Assembly: GCA_934476085.1 (NCBI GenBank)
Contig: CAKSNE010000004.1
Location: 62,001 to 126,000, forward strand
Length of the DNA stretch: 64,000 nt
DNA from: an uncultured Eubacteriales bacterium
GTDB lineage: Bacteria; Bacillota; Clostridia; Oscillospirales; Acutalibacteraceae
Direction: 5' to 3'
Under the pieces are notes generated by a model, which saw nothing but the letters and a program-made list of their open reading frames with translations, was not told the origin of the DNA and ran no database searches. This document shows, piece after piece, positions 43,221-51,042 of the stretch; position 1 is the stretch's first letter, and every line of letters begins with the position of its first letter. Position numbers and translations under genes: made by a program.

Positions 43221-44128
43221 TGTTAGGTTTAATGATTAAAAGAAATATAAAATTATTTTTCAAAGATAAAGGTATGTTTTTTGCATCTCTTATAACCCCT
43301 ATTATTCTTCTGGTTCTTTATACAACTTTTTTAGGCGATGTTTATAAAGACAGTTTTGAAATGTCATTTTCAAGTTTTGCTACAAACATTAAATTACCTG
43401 AAACATTAATAGATGGTACTGTTGGCGGAGAACTGCTTTCATCGCTTTTAGCGGTTTGTTGTATTACCGTAGCTTTTTGTTCAAACTTTTTAATGGTATC
43501 AGATAAGGTAACAGGCTCAAGAAACGACCTTACCGTTTCACCTATTAAATCTTCAACCCTGTCAATCAGCTACTATATTGCAACTGTTTTAGTTACCTTG
43601 ATTGTTTGTGTTATTGCCGCAATAGCTTGCTTTATTTATCTTTCGCTTGTCGGTTGGTATTTAAGTGTATTAGATATAATTTTAATATTTATAGATGTAT
43701 TTATACTTGTTATGTTTGGCACAGCACTTTCTTCAATAATAAATATATTTTTATCAACCCAAGGTCAAATTTCCGCTATCGGTACCATCGTCAGTGCAGG
43801 CTACGGATTTATCTGTGGTGCATATATGCCGATTTCACAATTTGGCGAAGGACTTCAAAAAGTTTTATCATTCCTACCGGGAACTTACGGCACTTCATTA
43901 ATACGCAATCACGCACTAAACGGCTGTTTTAAAGAAATGACCGATCTGGGATTTCCGGATAAAGTTTTAGACGGAATTAAAGATTCAATTGACTGTAATA
44001 TTTATTTCTTTGATAATAAAGTATCTGTTAGTTCAATGTATATCTTTTTGATCTCAACTGTTACAGCACTAATTTTAATTTATATTTTATTAAACATAAT
44101 AAAAGGCAAAAAAGCAGATAAAAAATAA
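43220..44128 (+). CDS. ABC-2 type exporter permease
   Basis: 302 aa, six predicted membrane helices; first helix MFFASLITPIILLVLYTTF, later helices around IVSAGYGFICGAYMPIS and FLISTVTALILIYILL. Pairs with the preceding ATPase and is presumably derepressed when TetR is released. The exported compound is unknown. Confidence 0.9.
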   Translation: MLGLMIKRNIKLFFKDKGMFFASLITPIILLVLYTTFLGDVYKDSFEMSFSSFATNIKLPETLIDGTVGGELLSSLLAVCCITVAFCSNFLMVSDKVTGSRNDLTVSPIKSSTLSISYYIATVLVTLIVCVIAAIACFIYLSLVGWYLSVLDIILIFIDVFILVMFGTALSSIINIFLSTQGQISAIGTIVSAGYGFICGAYMPISQFGEGLQKVLSFLPGTYGTSLIRNHALNGCFKEMTDLGFPDKVLDGIKDSIDCNIYFFDNKVSVSSMYIFLISTVTALILIYILLNIIKGKKADKK

Positions 44129-44133
44129 AAAGC

Positions 44134-44174
44134 AAAAAACGCTTACACTGTTTTATAAAGTGTAAGCGTTTTTT
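44134..44174. terminator. Bidirectional terminator (exporter / ABC-F gene)
   Basis: 16-bp stem AAAAAACGCTTACACT with an ~9-base loop and T-runs on both strands; between the plus-strand permease and the minus-strand ABC-F gene. Confidence 0.9.
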
Positions 44175-44175
44175 A

Positions 44176-45729
44176 TTAATCAAATAATTTTTCAAAATCT
44201 AAAACATCATCGGCGACTGCCCGGCAAAATTCTTTGCTATGCGAAACAAATAAAACTGTTCCTTCAAATTTCTTTATTGCCACTTTTAATTGCTCTATCG
44301 CATTTACATCTAGATGGTTTGTAGGCTCATCAAGCAATAAAAGATTGTATTTTTGCAAGGTTAGTTTACATAACTTAACTTTTGATTGTTCGCCGCCACT
44401 CAAAGTAGACAACTTTTGCAAAACCTTTTCGCCTTGCAAACCGCATCTTGACAATGCTGTTCTGATTTCTCTGTCATTAAGACGCGGATAACAGTTTTTT
44501 ATTTCTTCTAATGCGGTTAGGCTATCGTCATCCCATTCGTTCTCTTGTTTGTAATAGCCGATTTTAACGTTATCAGCCAGTTCATACTCACCTGAAATCG
44601 GCGGAATAAGTCCGTTAATTGTTTTTATAAAAGTTGTTTTACCGATACCGTTAAATCCTGTTACGGCTAACTTTTTGCCGACCCTTAATTCTACATTAAT
44701 TTCAGGCACTAATGGATAATAATAGCCTATTTCAAGATTTTTAGTAGTTAACATAACTTGACCGACAGCCGGAGTATAATCAAACAGAAAGCTCGGTTTT
44801 ACCGCAGTAGTCGGCTTATCTATCTTCTCCATTTTATCAAGCTTTTTTTGTCGGCTTTTCGCCTGTTTTGAAGTAGAAGCACGAACAATATTTTTATCAA
44901 TAAATGTTTGTAATTTATTGATTTCTTTTTGTTGCGAATTATAATTTTTTAAAAGTTCTGCTTGTTTTAACTCTTTTAATTTAACAAAAGTTTTATAATC
45001 GCCGTTAAATCTTGTAATCTGCCCGTTATCTATATCGCAAATGCAGTTTACAACCTCGTTTAAAAACTCAAAATCGTGGCTGACTAAAATAAATGAACCC
45101 TTAAATCCGTTTAAATATTTTGTAAGCCAGGCAATATGCTCTTTATCCAAAAAGTTAGTAGGCTCATCAAGCAACAAAACATCGGGATTTTCAAGCAAAA
45201 GTTTTGCAAGCATAACCTTTGCTCGCTGTCCGCCGCTAAGCGTTTTAACATCTGTATCCATTCCGAAGCCTGTAATGCCAAGACCTGCCGCAACCTTATC
45301 AACATTGCTGTTTACTGAATAAAAGTCTTCCGCTTCAAGTTCTTCACGCAGCTCCTCTGCCTGTTCGCAAAGCTCCATTTGGCGATCTACATCGTCACAC
45401 TCTCCGATTTCATTATCAATTTTCTGCAACTGTTCATCAATCTTAAAAAGATGTAAAAATGCCTCTAAAAGATAATCTTTTACCGAAACCGATTTTTTAA
45501 TTTTTGCCTCTTGGTCAAGGTAGCCGAGCTTAAATCTCGGATTCCATTTAACAAAGCCTTCATCAGGCACAACTTCACCGATTAAAATATTTATAAAAGT
45601 CGATTTTCCTGCACCGTTTAAACCGGTAAGCCCTAATTTATCTCCGCCGAAAAGTTGCATATTGGCATGAGAAAAAAGCTTTTTATCGCCAAAAATCTGT
45701 GTTAAATTTTTTACATCTAAAATACTCAT
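44176..45729 (-). CDS. ABC-F family ATPase
   Basis: 517 aa, two ABC domains and no membrane segments. Domain 1: GLNGAGKST and signature LSGGQRAKV, LLLDEPTNFLD; domain 2: GFNGIGKTTF, signature LSGGEQSKV, LLLDEPTNHLD. The inter-domain linker (about 230-330) is basic (KQAKSRQKKLDKMEK). ABC-F proteins act on ribosomes, either in general translation or in antibiotic protection. It is too generic to assign resistance. Monocistronic. Confidence 0.92.
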   Translation of the reverse strand: MSILDVKNLTQIFGDKKLFSHANMQLFGGDKLGLTGLNGAGKSTFINILIGEVVPDEGFVKWNPRFKLGYLDQEAKIKKSVSVKDYLLEAFLHLFKIDEQLQKIDNEIGECDDVDRQMELCEQAEELREELEAEDFYSVNSNVDKVAAGLGITGFGMDTDVKTLSGGQRAKVMLAKLLLENPDVLLLDEPTNFLDKEHIAWLTKYLNGFKGSFILVSHDFEFLNEVVNCICDIDNGQITRFNGDYKTFVKLKELKQAELLKNYNSQQKEINKLQTFIDKNIVRASTSKQAKSRQKKLDKMEKIDKPTTAVKPSFLFDYTPAVGQVMLTTKNLEIGYYYPLVPEINVELRVGKKLAVTGFNGIGKTTFIKTINGLIPPISGEYELADNVKIGYYKQENEWDDDSLTALEEIKNCYPRLNDREIRTALSRCGLQGEKVLQKLSTLSGGEQSKVKLCKLTLQKYNLLLLDEPTNHLDVNAIEQLKVAIKKFEGTVLFVSHSKEFCRAVADDVLDFEKLFD

Positions 45730-45859
45730 TATTAAATTAATCCTTATTTATCTAAATTAACATAAAGTTGATTAAATGAAGTTATAATACCGTTTTACGC
45801 TAACATATCTTTTTATTTTCATTTTATATTATCATAAATTTTTATTTCTTTCAAGAAAG

Positions 45860-45894
45860 AAGCGTTTGTAAATCAAAAAAATTCACAAACGCTT
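45860..45894 (-). terminator. Hairpin after metI
   Basis: 10-bp stem AAGCGTTTGT with its complement and a 15-base loop; the following T-tract is weak (CTTTCTTG). Confidence 0.6.
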
Positions 45895-45901
45895 AAAAGA
45901 G

Positions 45902-46612
45902 TTATTGTTTTAACCTTTTATCAAGTTTTACAGCAAGGCGTGTGCCAATGCTTTGGAAAATTTGAACTAAGACTATTAAAAGAATTACTGCAAAAACCAT
46001 TACAATATATTTATATCGGTAATAACCATAGTTAATAGCAATTTTACCAAGACCGCCACCGCCGATAATACCGCTCATCGCCGAATAGCCGAGAACTGTT
46101 GTAATAGCGATTGTTGCATTAGAAATAAGAGATGGTAAGCTTTCCGGAATCATTACCTTTGCAATAATTTGAAAAGGTGTTGCCCCCATACTTTGTGCCG
46201 CTTCAACAATATTAGGATCAACTTCTCTTAAGCTGCTTTCAACAAGTCTTGCAACAAAAGGAAAAGCTGCAATAACAAGCGGAACAATTGACGCTACTGT
46301 ACCTACCGGAGTTCCGACAATAAATCTTGTAATAGGAAAAACCAAAATCATAAGTATTAAAAACGGAACGGAACGAAGAAGGTTTATAATAACATTTGTA
46401 ATATGCAAAACAGGTTTTGGAATTTTAATAATTTTGCCTTTTTCGCCTGCAACCAAAAGCACGCCAAGCGGCAAACCGATTATAATTGCGAAAAGTGTTG
46501 AAAGTACAGTTACATAAAATGTTTCCCACACAGCAAGCGGAAATTCGGTTTTAAAAATATCAAGCGCTTCTACAACATCAGGCGAAGATAAAAAATCAAA
46601 CATACTATTCAA
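45902..46612 (-). CDS. metI: Methionine ABC transporter permease
   Basis: 236 aa. About five membrane helices; coupling (EAA-type) loop VEAAQSMGATPFQIIAKVMI near residue 140. Length and order match MetI. It overlaps the end of metN by 8 bp. Together with metN and the binding protein it imports methionine. Confidence 0.92.
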   Translation of the reverse strand: MNSMFDFLSSPDVVEALDIFKTEFPLAVWETFYVTVLSTLFAIIIGLPLGVLLVAGEKGKIIKIPKPVLHITNVIINLLRSVPFLILMILVFPITRFIVGTPVGTVASIVPLVIAAFPFVARLVESSLREVDPNIVEAAQSMGATPFQIIAKVMIPESLPSLISNATIAITTVLGYSAMSGIIGGGGLGKIAINYGYYRYKYIVMVFAVILLIVLVQIFQSIGTRLAVKLDKRLKQ

Positions 46613-47603
46613 CCTCCTCTACAATAATATTTTCATCAGTTAAAAATTCAATTGCATCGGCAACGGCATTTTCATCATTCGGCAAGCCTAAAATCATATT
46701 GCCGTAAGCCTTTTCGCCGATTGACTTTGTTGACGCTGATAAAATATTAGCATAAATATTTTTTTCAGTAGCCATTTTTGCAATCATCGGTGTATCAGTA
46801 GCACTCGCACCATTGAAAACAACACGAATATAACGCTGATTTTTGTCTTTTCCGATCTTCTCATCATAACCGTTAGGGAAAACCAAATTTTTCGCCGTTT
46901 CAGATTTTGGTGAAGAGAAAATATCAGATACCTTTCCTTCTTCTACTACAACACCCTCATTTAAAATAGCAACTCTATCACAAATTTCTTCAACAACGCT
47001 CATTTGGTGGGTAATAACAATAACTGTAATACCGAGATTTTTATTAATTTCTCGAATAAGCGATAATATCGAATGAGTTGTTTGCGGATCAAGTGCACTT
47101 GTTGCTTCATCACAAAGCAAAACTCTAGGATTTGTAGCAAGTGCTCTTGCAATTGCAACACGCTGTTGTTGACCGCCTGAAAGTTGAGCAGGATATGCTT
47201 TAGCTTTATCGCCGAGACCGACTGTCTCGAGCAACTCTTGTGCTCTTTTTTTAGCCTCTGCTTTGTTTACACCGGCTAATTCAAGCGGAAAACAAACATT
47301 TTTTAGGCAATTTCTTTGCATAAGCAAATTAAAGCCTTGAAAAATCATAGTAATGTTTCTACGTTCTTCTCTAAGCTCTTTTTGTGACAGAGCACCCATA
47401 TCCTTATCGTCTATTATAATGCTGCCATCGGTTGGTCGCTCAAGCATATTGATACAACGAACAAGTGTACTTTTTCCCGCACCGCTCATACCAATAATAC
47501 CGTAAATTTCGCCGTCAGGAATAGTAAGCGAAATATTTTTAAGTGCATCAACCTGACCGCCGGCAGTAGTAAACGATTTTGATAAATTATTTATCTTAAT
47601 CAT
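46605..47603 (-). CDS. metN: Methionine ABC transporter ATPase
   Basis: 332 aa. Walker A GMSGAGKSTLV, signature LSGGQQQRVAIARAL, Walker B VLLCDEATSALDPQT, His switch VITHQ. The C-terminal NIL domain (about 260-332) is the methionine-binding regulatory domain that closes the transporter when methionine is plentiful. Typical MetN layout. Confidence 0.95.
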   Translation of the reverse strand: MIKINNLSKSFTTAGGQVDALKNISLTIPDGEIYGIIGMSGAGKSTLVRCINMLERPTDGSIIIDDKDMGALSQKELREERRNITMIFQGFNLLMQRNCLKNVCFPLELAGVNKAEAKKRAQELLETVGLGDKAKAYPAQLSGGQQQRVAIARALATNPRVLLCDEATSALDPQTTHSILSLIREINKNLGITVIVITHQMSVVEEICDRVAILNEGVVVEEGKVSDIFSSPKSETAKNLVFPNGYDEKIGKDKNQRYIRVVFNGASATDTPMIAKMATEKNIYANILSASTKSIGEKAYGNMILGLPNDENAVADAIEFLTDENIIVEEVE

Positions 47604-47644
47604 TCATTTTTTCCTCCAAAAAATATTCTTATAAAACGAAAGTA

Positions 47645-47675
47645 AGCCGACTGCTACTTTAATTAGCAGCCGGCT
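47645..47675 (-). terminator. Intercistronic hairpin between metQ and metN
   Basis: 12-bp stem AGCCGGCTGCTA on the minus strand (one G-T pair) with a 7-base loop and only a weak T-run. It is probably a partial terminator or mRNA stabiliser giving more binding protein than transporter. Confidence 0.5.
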
Positions 47676-47688
47676 GAAAAATTTTTAT

Positions 47689-48567
47689 TTACTTTTTGAT
47701 AACATCAAGTGATTTTTGTTTGCCACCGTAAATGCCCATTGGTTCAACATGAATTGCAGCAACAGAAACAATATGAGTATTGTTTTCTTTATTAAAATCA
47801 TCAAGATAAGGTTTGTGCTGGAAGTAGTTAGCATCAACATCTCCGCTTTCTACAACATTGTTCGGTTGAACATAATCAGTAAACTCTTTTACATCAAGAG
47901 TAATATCTTTTTCAGCTAAAATTTCTTTAGCAACTGCTAAAATTTCAGCGTGTGGTGTAGGAGAAGCGGCAACTGTGATTTTTGCACCTTTTAATTTTGC
48001 GTAATCAACAGTTGAATCGAAACCGTCAGCAAGTGGTTTATCAACAACGCTTACAACTGCGCCAGAATATTTATCTTTAATAAAATCAGCAACTTTTTGG
48101 CTTTCAAGAGCAGCAACTAATGCTTTGATTTTATCGCTGTTTTCGTTGCCTTCTTTTACTGCAATAATGTTTGAATATTCTGAAGAAGAGCCTTCAATTG
48201 CCAAAGAATCTTTTGTTGGATTTAATTTTGCTTCAATAGCATAGTTTGAGTTAATAATACCAAAATCAACATCTTGTAAAATATTCGGAAGCTGAGCTGC
48301 TTCAACTTCTTTAAACTCAATGTTGTAAGGGTTTTCAGCGATATCTTTTATAGTAGCTGTAATGCCTGCACCGTCTTTAAGTTTAATGTAACCTTGGTCT
48401 TGTAACAACAATAAAGCTCTTGCTTCATTTGTTGTATCATTCGGAACTGCGATTGTATAAGATTTTGAATCCTTTGAGTCTTTTGAATCACTTCCGCAAG
48501 AAGCGAAAACTGTTAATGATGTTACTGCTAACGCAACAATAAGTAGAATTGAAATTATTTTTTTCAT
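47689..48567 (-). CDS. metQ: Methionine-binding lipoprotein MetQ with circularly permuted halves
   Basis: 292 aa. Signal peptide with Cys24 (FASCG). Canonical MetQ reads: KVGV-type start, DYVLPN, DANAFQHKPYLD, KSLDEL, then VAVPNDPTN, KDGVGL, the C-terminus. Here the order is swapped. Residues 37-177 hold the usual second half (TIAVPNDTTNEARALLLL, KLKDGAGITA, AAQLPNILQDV, then the usual C-terminal KDKYSGAVV). Residues 196-292 hold the usual first half (KITVAASPTPHAEIL, EFTDYVQPN, DANYFQHKPYLDDF, HVEPMGIYGG, KSLD). An 18-residue linker (DKPLADGFDSTVDYAKLK) joins them. All recognisable MetQ sequence blocks appear present once, so the protein should still fold as a Venus flytrap. It is first in the metQ-metN-metI operon. 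Confidence 0.9.
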   Translation of the reverse strand: MKKIISILLIVALAVTSLTVFASCGSDSKDSKDSKSYTIAVPNDTTNEARALLLLQDQGYIKLKDGAGITATIKDIAENPYNIEFKEVEAAQLPNILQDVDFGIINSNYAIEAKLNPTKDSLAIEGSSSEYSNIIAVKEGNENSDKIKALVAALESQKVADFIKDKYSGAVVSVVDKPLADGFDSTVDYAKLKGAKITVAASPTPHAEILAVAKEILAEKDITLDVKEFTDYVQPNNVVESGDVDANYFQHKPYLDDFNKENNTHIVSVAAIHVEPMGIYGGKQKSLDVIKK

Positions 48568-48640
48568 ATTTAATTACCTCTTTAATAAAATATTTTTGAA
48601 TTTTGTTTTTTAGTTTTTAAGATTTTAAGATTTAATCATT

Positions 48641-48727
48641 TCACATTCGGCTGTTACAACATCGAACTCCGCTACAATTAAACCTAACGGAGCGTACTTG
48701 TTTTAAATTATTAAATTGTTTCGACAT
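48641..48727 (-). CDS. 28-aa Cys- and Met-containing leader ORF upstream of metQ
   Basis: ATG at 48727 with GGAGG nine bases upstream, stop at 48641, 73 bases before the metQ ATG. The peptide starts MSKQFNNLKQ, then has an Arg-rich stretch (RSVRF) and Cys at 18, 23 and 24 (RCCNSRM), ending in Met. It lies in the transcript from the met promoter. The mRNA can form a hairpin with arms CTCCG and CGGAG around codons 12-21. Leader peptides in sulfur-amino-acid operons often respond to Cys or Met supply; there is no obvious terminator hairpin after it, so a ribosome-stalling or mRNA-folding mechanism is more likely than classical attenuation. Function is inference. Confidence 0.6.
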   Translation of the reverse strand: MSKQFNNLKQVRSVRFNCSGVRCCNSRM

Positions 48728-48756
48728 TTTTAAGTACCTCCTTCAACTTGTTTCAC

Positions 48757-48785
48757 ATTATAACGCTTATTATACGATTTGTCCA
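48757..48785 (-). promoter_or_regulatory. Promoter of the met operon
   Basis: Minus strand: TGGACA, 17-base spacer, TATAAT; predicted start near 48750, about 23 bases before the leader ATG. I found no SAM riboswitch in this leader. Confidence 0.75.
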
Positions 48786-48807
48786 ATACTGCATAAATAT
48801 ATTTAGT

Positions 48808-48824
48808 TATAGTTTTAAGCTATA
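48808..48824. promoter_or_regulatory. MET-box-like LysR binding site
   Basis: TATAGTTTTAAGCTATA matches 15 of 17 positions of the MtaR/MetR box described for Streptococcaceae, TATAGTTT-S-AAACTATA. It lies 22 bases upstream of the -35 element, the usual place for LysR-type activation. A further half-palindrome TATAGCTATA is at 48845-48854. Confidence 0.65.
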
Positions 48825-48861
48825 ACGCCGCCACTATATAAAAATTATAGCTATATCGTTA

Positions 48862-49782
48862 TTAATTTGTTTTTAAATATTCTTTTAATTTCTCAATATA
48901 AATTCTGCACATTTTACTGGGCAAGGCATTCTTTTTAGTAATATATCCGATTTGCATAACATTATTTTTATTGTTTTCATCGGCTTCAAAAGGAATCGCA
49001 ATATAATCGCTGCCGTTTAATTCTTCACAAATAATACCCGAACAAAGAGTATAACCGTTAAGTCCGACCATTAAATTAAGCATAGTAGCCCTATCATTAG
49101 CCTTAATTGTTCTTGAATACTCATTTGTTGTCAAAATTTCTTCGGCAAAATAGAATGAACTGTTATCTCCCTGCTCAAATGAAAGGCAAGGATATTTTTC
49201 AAGTTGAGATAAACTTATTGACTTTTCGTTTGCAAGCGGATGACCTTTCCAAATATAAACGAAAGCGTTGCAATCAATCAATTTATGAAACTCCAAATTC
49301 GCCGAATTAAGAAGTTTTAAAATAGCCATTTTATTAAAGTCACTTAAATATAATATTCCTATTTCACTTTTAAGGGTGCTTACATCACTTATTACTTCAC
49401 GGGTTTTTGTTTCTCTTATTGCAAATTCATATTTTGACATATCAAAATCTTTTACCATTTCAACAAACGCTTTAGTAGCAAAAGAATAATGTTGAGTTGA
49501 AACGCCGAACTTTTTCTTTAAGCTTCCTGTTTGAGAGTATTTTTCAAGCAAGCTTTCATATTGGTTATAAACCTGTTTTGCATAAAGCAAGAACTCCGCT
49601 CCGTCAGGAGTTAATGAAACGCCTCTTCCGCTACGATTAAAAATACTTATTCCAAATTCTTTTTCAACTTCTTTTATAGCGTTTGTAAGAGAAGGCTGGG
49701 AAACATAAAGAATTTCAGCCGCCTTGTTAAAAGAGCCGGTTTCTGATATAATTATAATATAGTGAATTTGTTGAAGCGTCAT
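48862..49782 (-). CDS. LysR-type regulator, probable methionine/cysteine regulator
   Basis: 306 aa. N-terminal winged HTH (about 1-60: SFNKAAEILYVSQPSLTNAIKE), then the LysR effector-binding domain. The family includes MetR, CmbR and CysL of sulfur amino acid metabolism. It sits just upstream of the met operon in the same orientation, with the MET-box between the two, so it very likely controls metQNI. No cysteine pair marks it as CymR; Cys residues are scattered. Confidence 0.85.
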   Translation of the reverse strand: MTLQQIHYIIIISETGSFNKAAEILYVSQPSLTNAIKEVEKEFGISIFNRSGRGVSLTPDGAEFLLYAKQVYNQYESLLEKYSQTGSLKKKFGVSTQHYSFATKAFVEMVKDFDMSKYEFAIRETKTREVISDVSTLKSEIGILYLSDFNKMAILKLLNSANLEFHKLIDCNAFVYIWKGHPLANEKSISLSQLEKYPCLSFEQGDNSSFYFAEEILTTNEYSRTIKANDRATMLNLMVGLNGYTLCSGIICEELNGSDYIAIPFEADENNKNNVMQIGYITKKNALPSKMCRIYIEKLKEYLKTN

Positions 49783-49813
49783 AACTTTTTCCTCACTGAA
49801 AATTTATAAAATA

Positions 49814-49843
49814 ATAGTACCATATTGCTTGTTATTTTGTCAA
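49814..49843 (-). promoter_or_regulatory. Promoter of the LysR gene
   Basis: Minus strand: TTGACA, 18-base spacer, TACTAT; 32 bases upstream of the LysR ATG. Confidence 0.65.
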
Positions 49844-49880
49844 TAAACGCTTGATTTTATAAAATTTTTCTGCCTTTTAC

Positions 49881-49909
49881 TTGAAAACCTATAAAAACTA
49901 TGTTATTAT
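49881..49909 (+). promoter_or_regulatory. Promoter and operator of the Rrf2 gene
   Basis: TTGAAA, 17-base spacer, TATTAT; overlapped by inverted arms AACCTA (49886-49891) and TAGGTT (49910-49915), a plausible autoregulatory site for the Rrf2 protein. Confidence 0.5.
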
Positions 49910-49941
49910 TAGGTTATAAAGAAAACAGAGGTAGATTATAT

Positions 49942-50379
49942 ATGAAAATTTCAACGAAAGGCAGATATGCTATCAGAATGATGCTTGATTTAGCAGAGCA
50001 TCAGGGCGATGGATATATTGCACTTAAAGATATTGCAAAAAGACAGGATTTATCAAAAAAATACCTTGAACAAATTGTTCCTATTTTAAATCGTTCGGAC
50101 TTTTTGGTTACAAGCCGTGGTTTTCAAGGCGGCTACAGATTAGCAAAAGACCCTGATAAATATACAATTAAAGATATTTTAGAATTAACCGAAGGCAGTT
50201 TAGCTCCTGTTGCCTGTCTTGATAAAAACCCGATAGGTTGTGAACGAAGCTCAACTTGTGTTACATTACAGCTTTGGCAAGGCTTAAACAAAGTTATTGA
50301 TGATTATTTAAGCGGAATAACGCTGAAAGATTTGCTTAACAGACAAGTTGAAATGTACTCAAACGATTATGTAATATAA
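49942..50379 (+). CDS. Rrf2-family regulator (IscR-like Cys pattern)
   Basis: 145 aa from the ATG at 49942 (AGAGGT upstream); the frame extends 14 codons further without a site. Winged HTH in the first ~60 residues (MKISTKGRYAIRMMLDLAE; KYLEQIVPILN). Three cysteines at 92, 100 and 106 (CLDKNPIGC, then STC) are spaced like those that hold [2Fe-2S] in IscR, so it may sense iron-sulfur or redox status. It is monocistronic, ending at a terminator; no isc genes are adjacent. Confidence 0.88.
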   Translation: MKISTKGRYAIRMMLDLAEHQGDGYIALKDIAKRQDLSKKYLEQIVPILNRSDFLVTSRGFQGGYRLAKDPDKYTIKDILELTEGSLAPVACLDKNPIGCERSSTCVTLQLWQGLNKVIDDYLSGITLKDLLNRQVEMYSNDYVI

Positions 50380-50397
50380 AATCTAAAATTAATTATG

Positions 50398-50436
50398 CGC
50401 TATTTAAGTCAAAATTCTACTTAAATAGCGTTTTTT
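50398..50436 (+). terminator. Terminator after the Rrf2 gene
   Basis: 12-bp stem CGCTATTTAAGT with its complement, 9-base loop, then TTTTTT. Confidence 0.88.
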
Positions 50437-50494
50437 ATTATCGAAATTTTTGATATAATTTTTTTAAATTTTCTTTAATTTTTTAAAAATATAT

Positions 50495-50523
50495 TTGATT
50501 ATCTTACAAATATATTATATAAT
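50495..50523 (+). promoter_or_regulatory. Promoter of the DUF951-prfA unit
   Basis: TTGATT, 17-base spacer, TATAAT, 35 bases before the DUF951 ATG. Confidence 0.75.
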
Positions 50524-50558
50524 ATAAGTTGAATAAATTTGTATTTAGGTGAAAATGT

Positions 50559-50750
50559 ATGGATATTCGTGTAGGCGATGTTATTACAATGAAAAAACCG
50601 CACCCTTGTAAATCAAAAGATTTTAAGGTTCTCAGAATCGGAATGGACTTTAAAATAAAATGTTTGGGTTGTAACCATGAAATAATGTTACCTCGTTCCG
50701 CTTGTGAAAAAAATATTCGAAAAGTCTTTCGTGACGGCGAGTATTTATAG
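50559..50750 (+). CDS. DUF951 protein
   Basis: 63 aa. MDIRVGDVITMKKPHPC start with a conserved Cys, then CLGC; DUF951 proteins are small, beta-barrel-like and found only in Firmicutes, with unknown function. RBS AGGTG seven bases upstream. It heads the run that ends in prfA and Sua5. Confidence 0.9.
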   Translation: MDIRVGDVITMKKPHPCKSKDFKVLRIGMDFKIKCLGCNHEIMLPRSACEKNIRKVFRDGEYL

Positions 50751-50767
50751 TTTTAGGAGAGAAAATT

Positions 50768-51013
50768 ATGAGTAATGAAAAAAAGACTAATTATACAGGA
50801 CTGGGCACTACTATTGGACTTTGTATCGGCACTGCTTTAGGTATGATTTTCGGACTTGTTTTTGATAATCTGCCTGTTATTATGAGCGTTGGTATGATTT
50901 TCGGTCTCGGTGCAGGCTCGGTTGTCGGTTCTTACAAGGATAATAAAAATTTAAAAGAAAACAGAAAAAAAGAGCAAAAAGAACAAATTAAATCTGATAA
51001 TAAAAATGATTAA
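50768..51013 (+). CDS. Small two-helix membrane protein with glycine-zipper pattern
   Basis: 81 aa. Two hydrophobic helices with Gly-rich spacing (TTIGLCIGTALGMIFGL and MIFGLGAGSVVGS) followed by a very basic/acidic C-terminal tail (KENRKKEQKEQIKSD). Function unknown; hypothetical. RBS TTAGGAGAG. Confidence 0.75.
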   Translation: MSNEKKTNYTGLGTTIGLCIGTALGMIFGLVFDNLPVIMSVGMIFGLGAGSVVGSYKDNKNLKENRKKEQKEQIKSDNKND

Positions 51014-51042
51014 TTCATAAACAGAAAGGGAATTTTTATAGT

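Noticed and set aside
44176..45729. Antibiotic-resistance call for the ABC-F gene
   Set aside because: The linker is generic, no resistance context or leader is present, and ABC-F proteins have housekeeping forms.
48568..48760. SAM riboswitch or T-box upstream of metQ
   Set aside because: No conserved P1-P4 core or T-box GGTGG-type sequence; the leader ORF and LysR box explain the region better.
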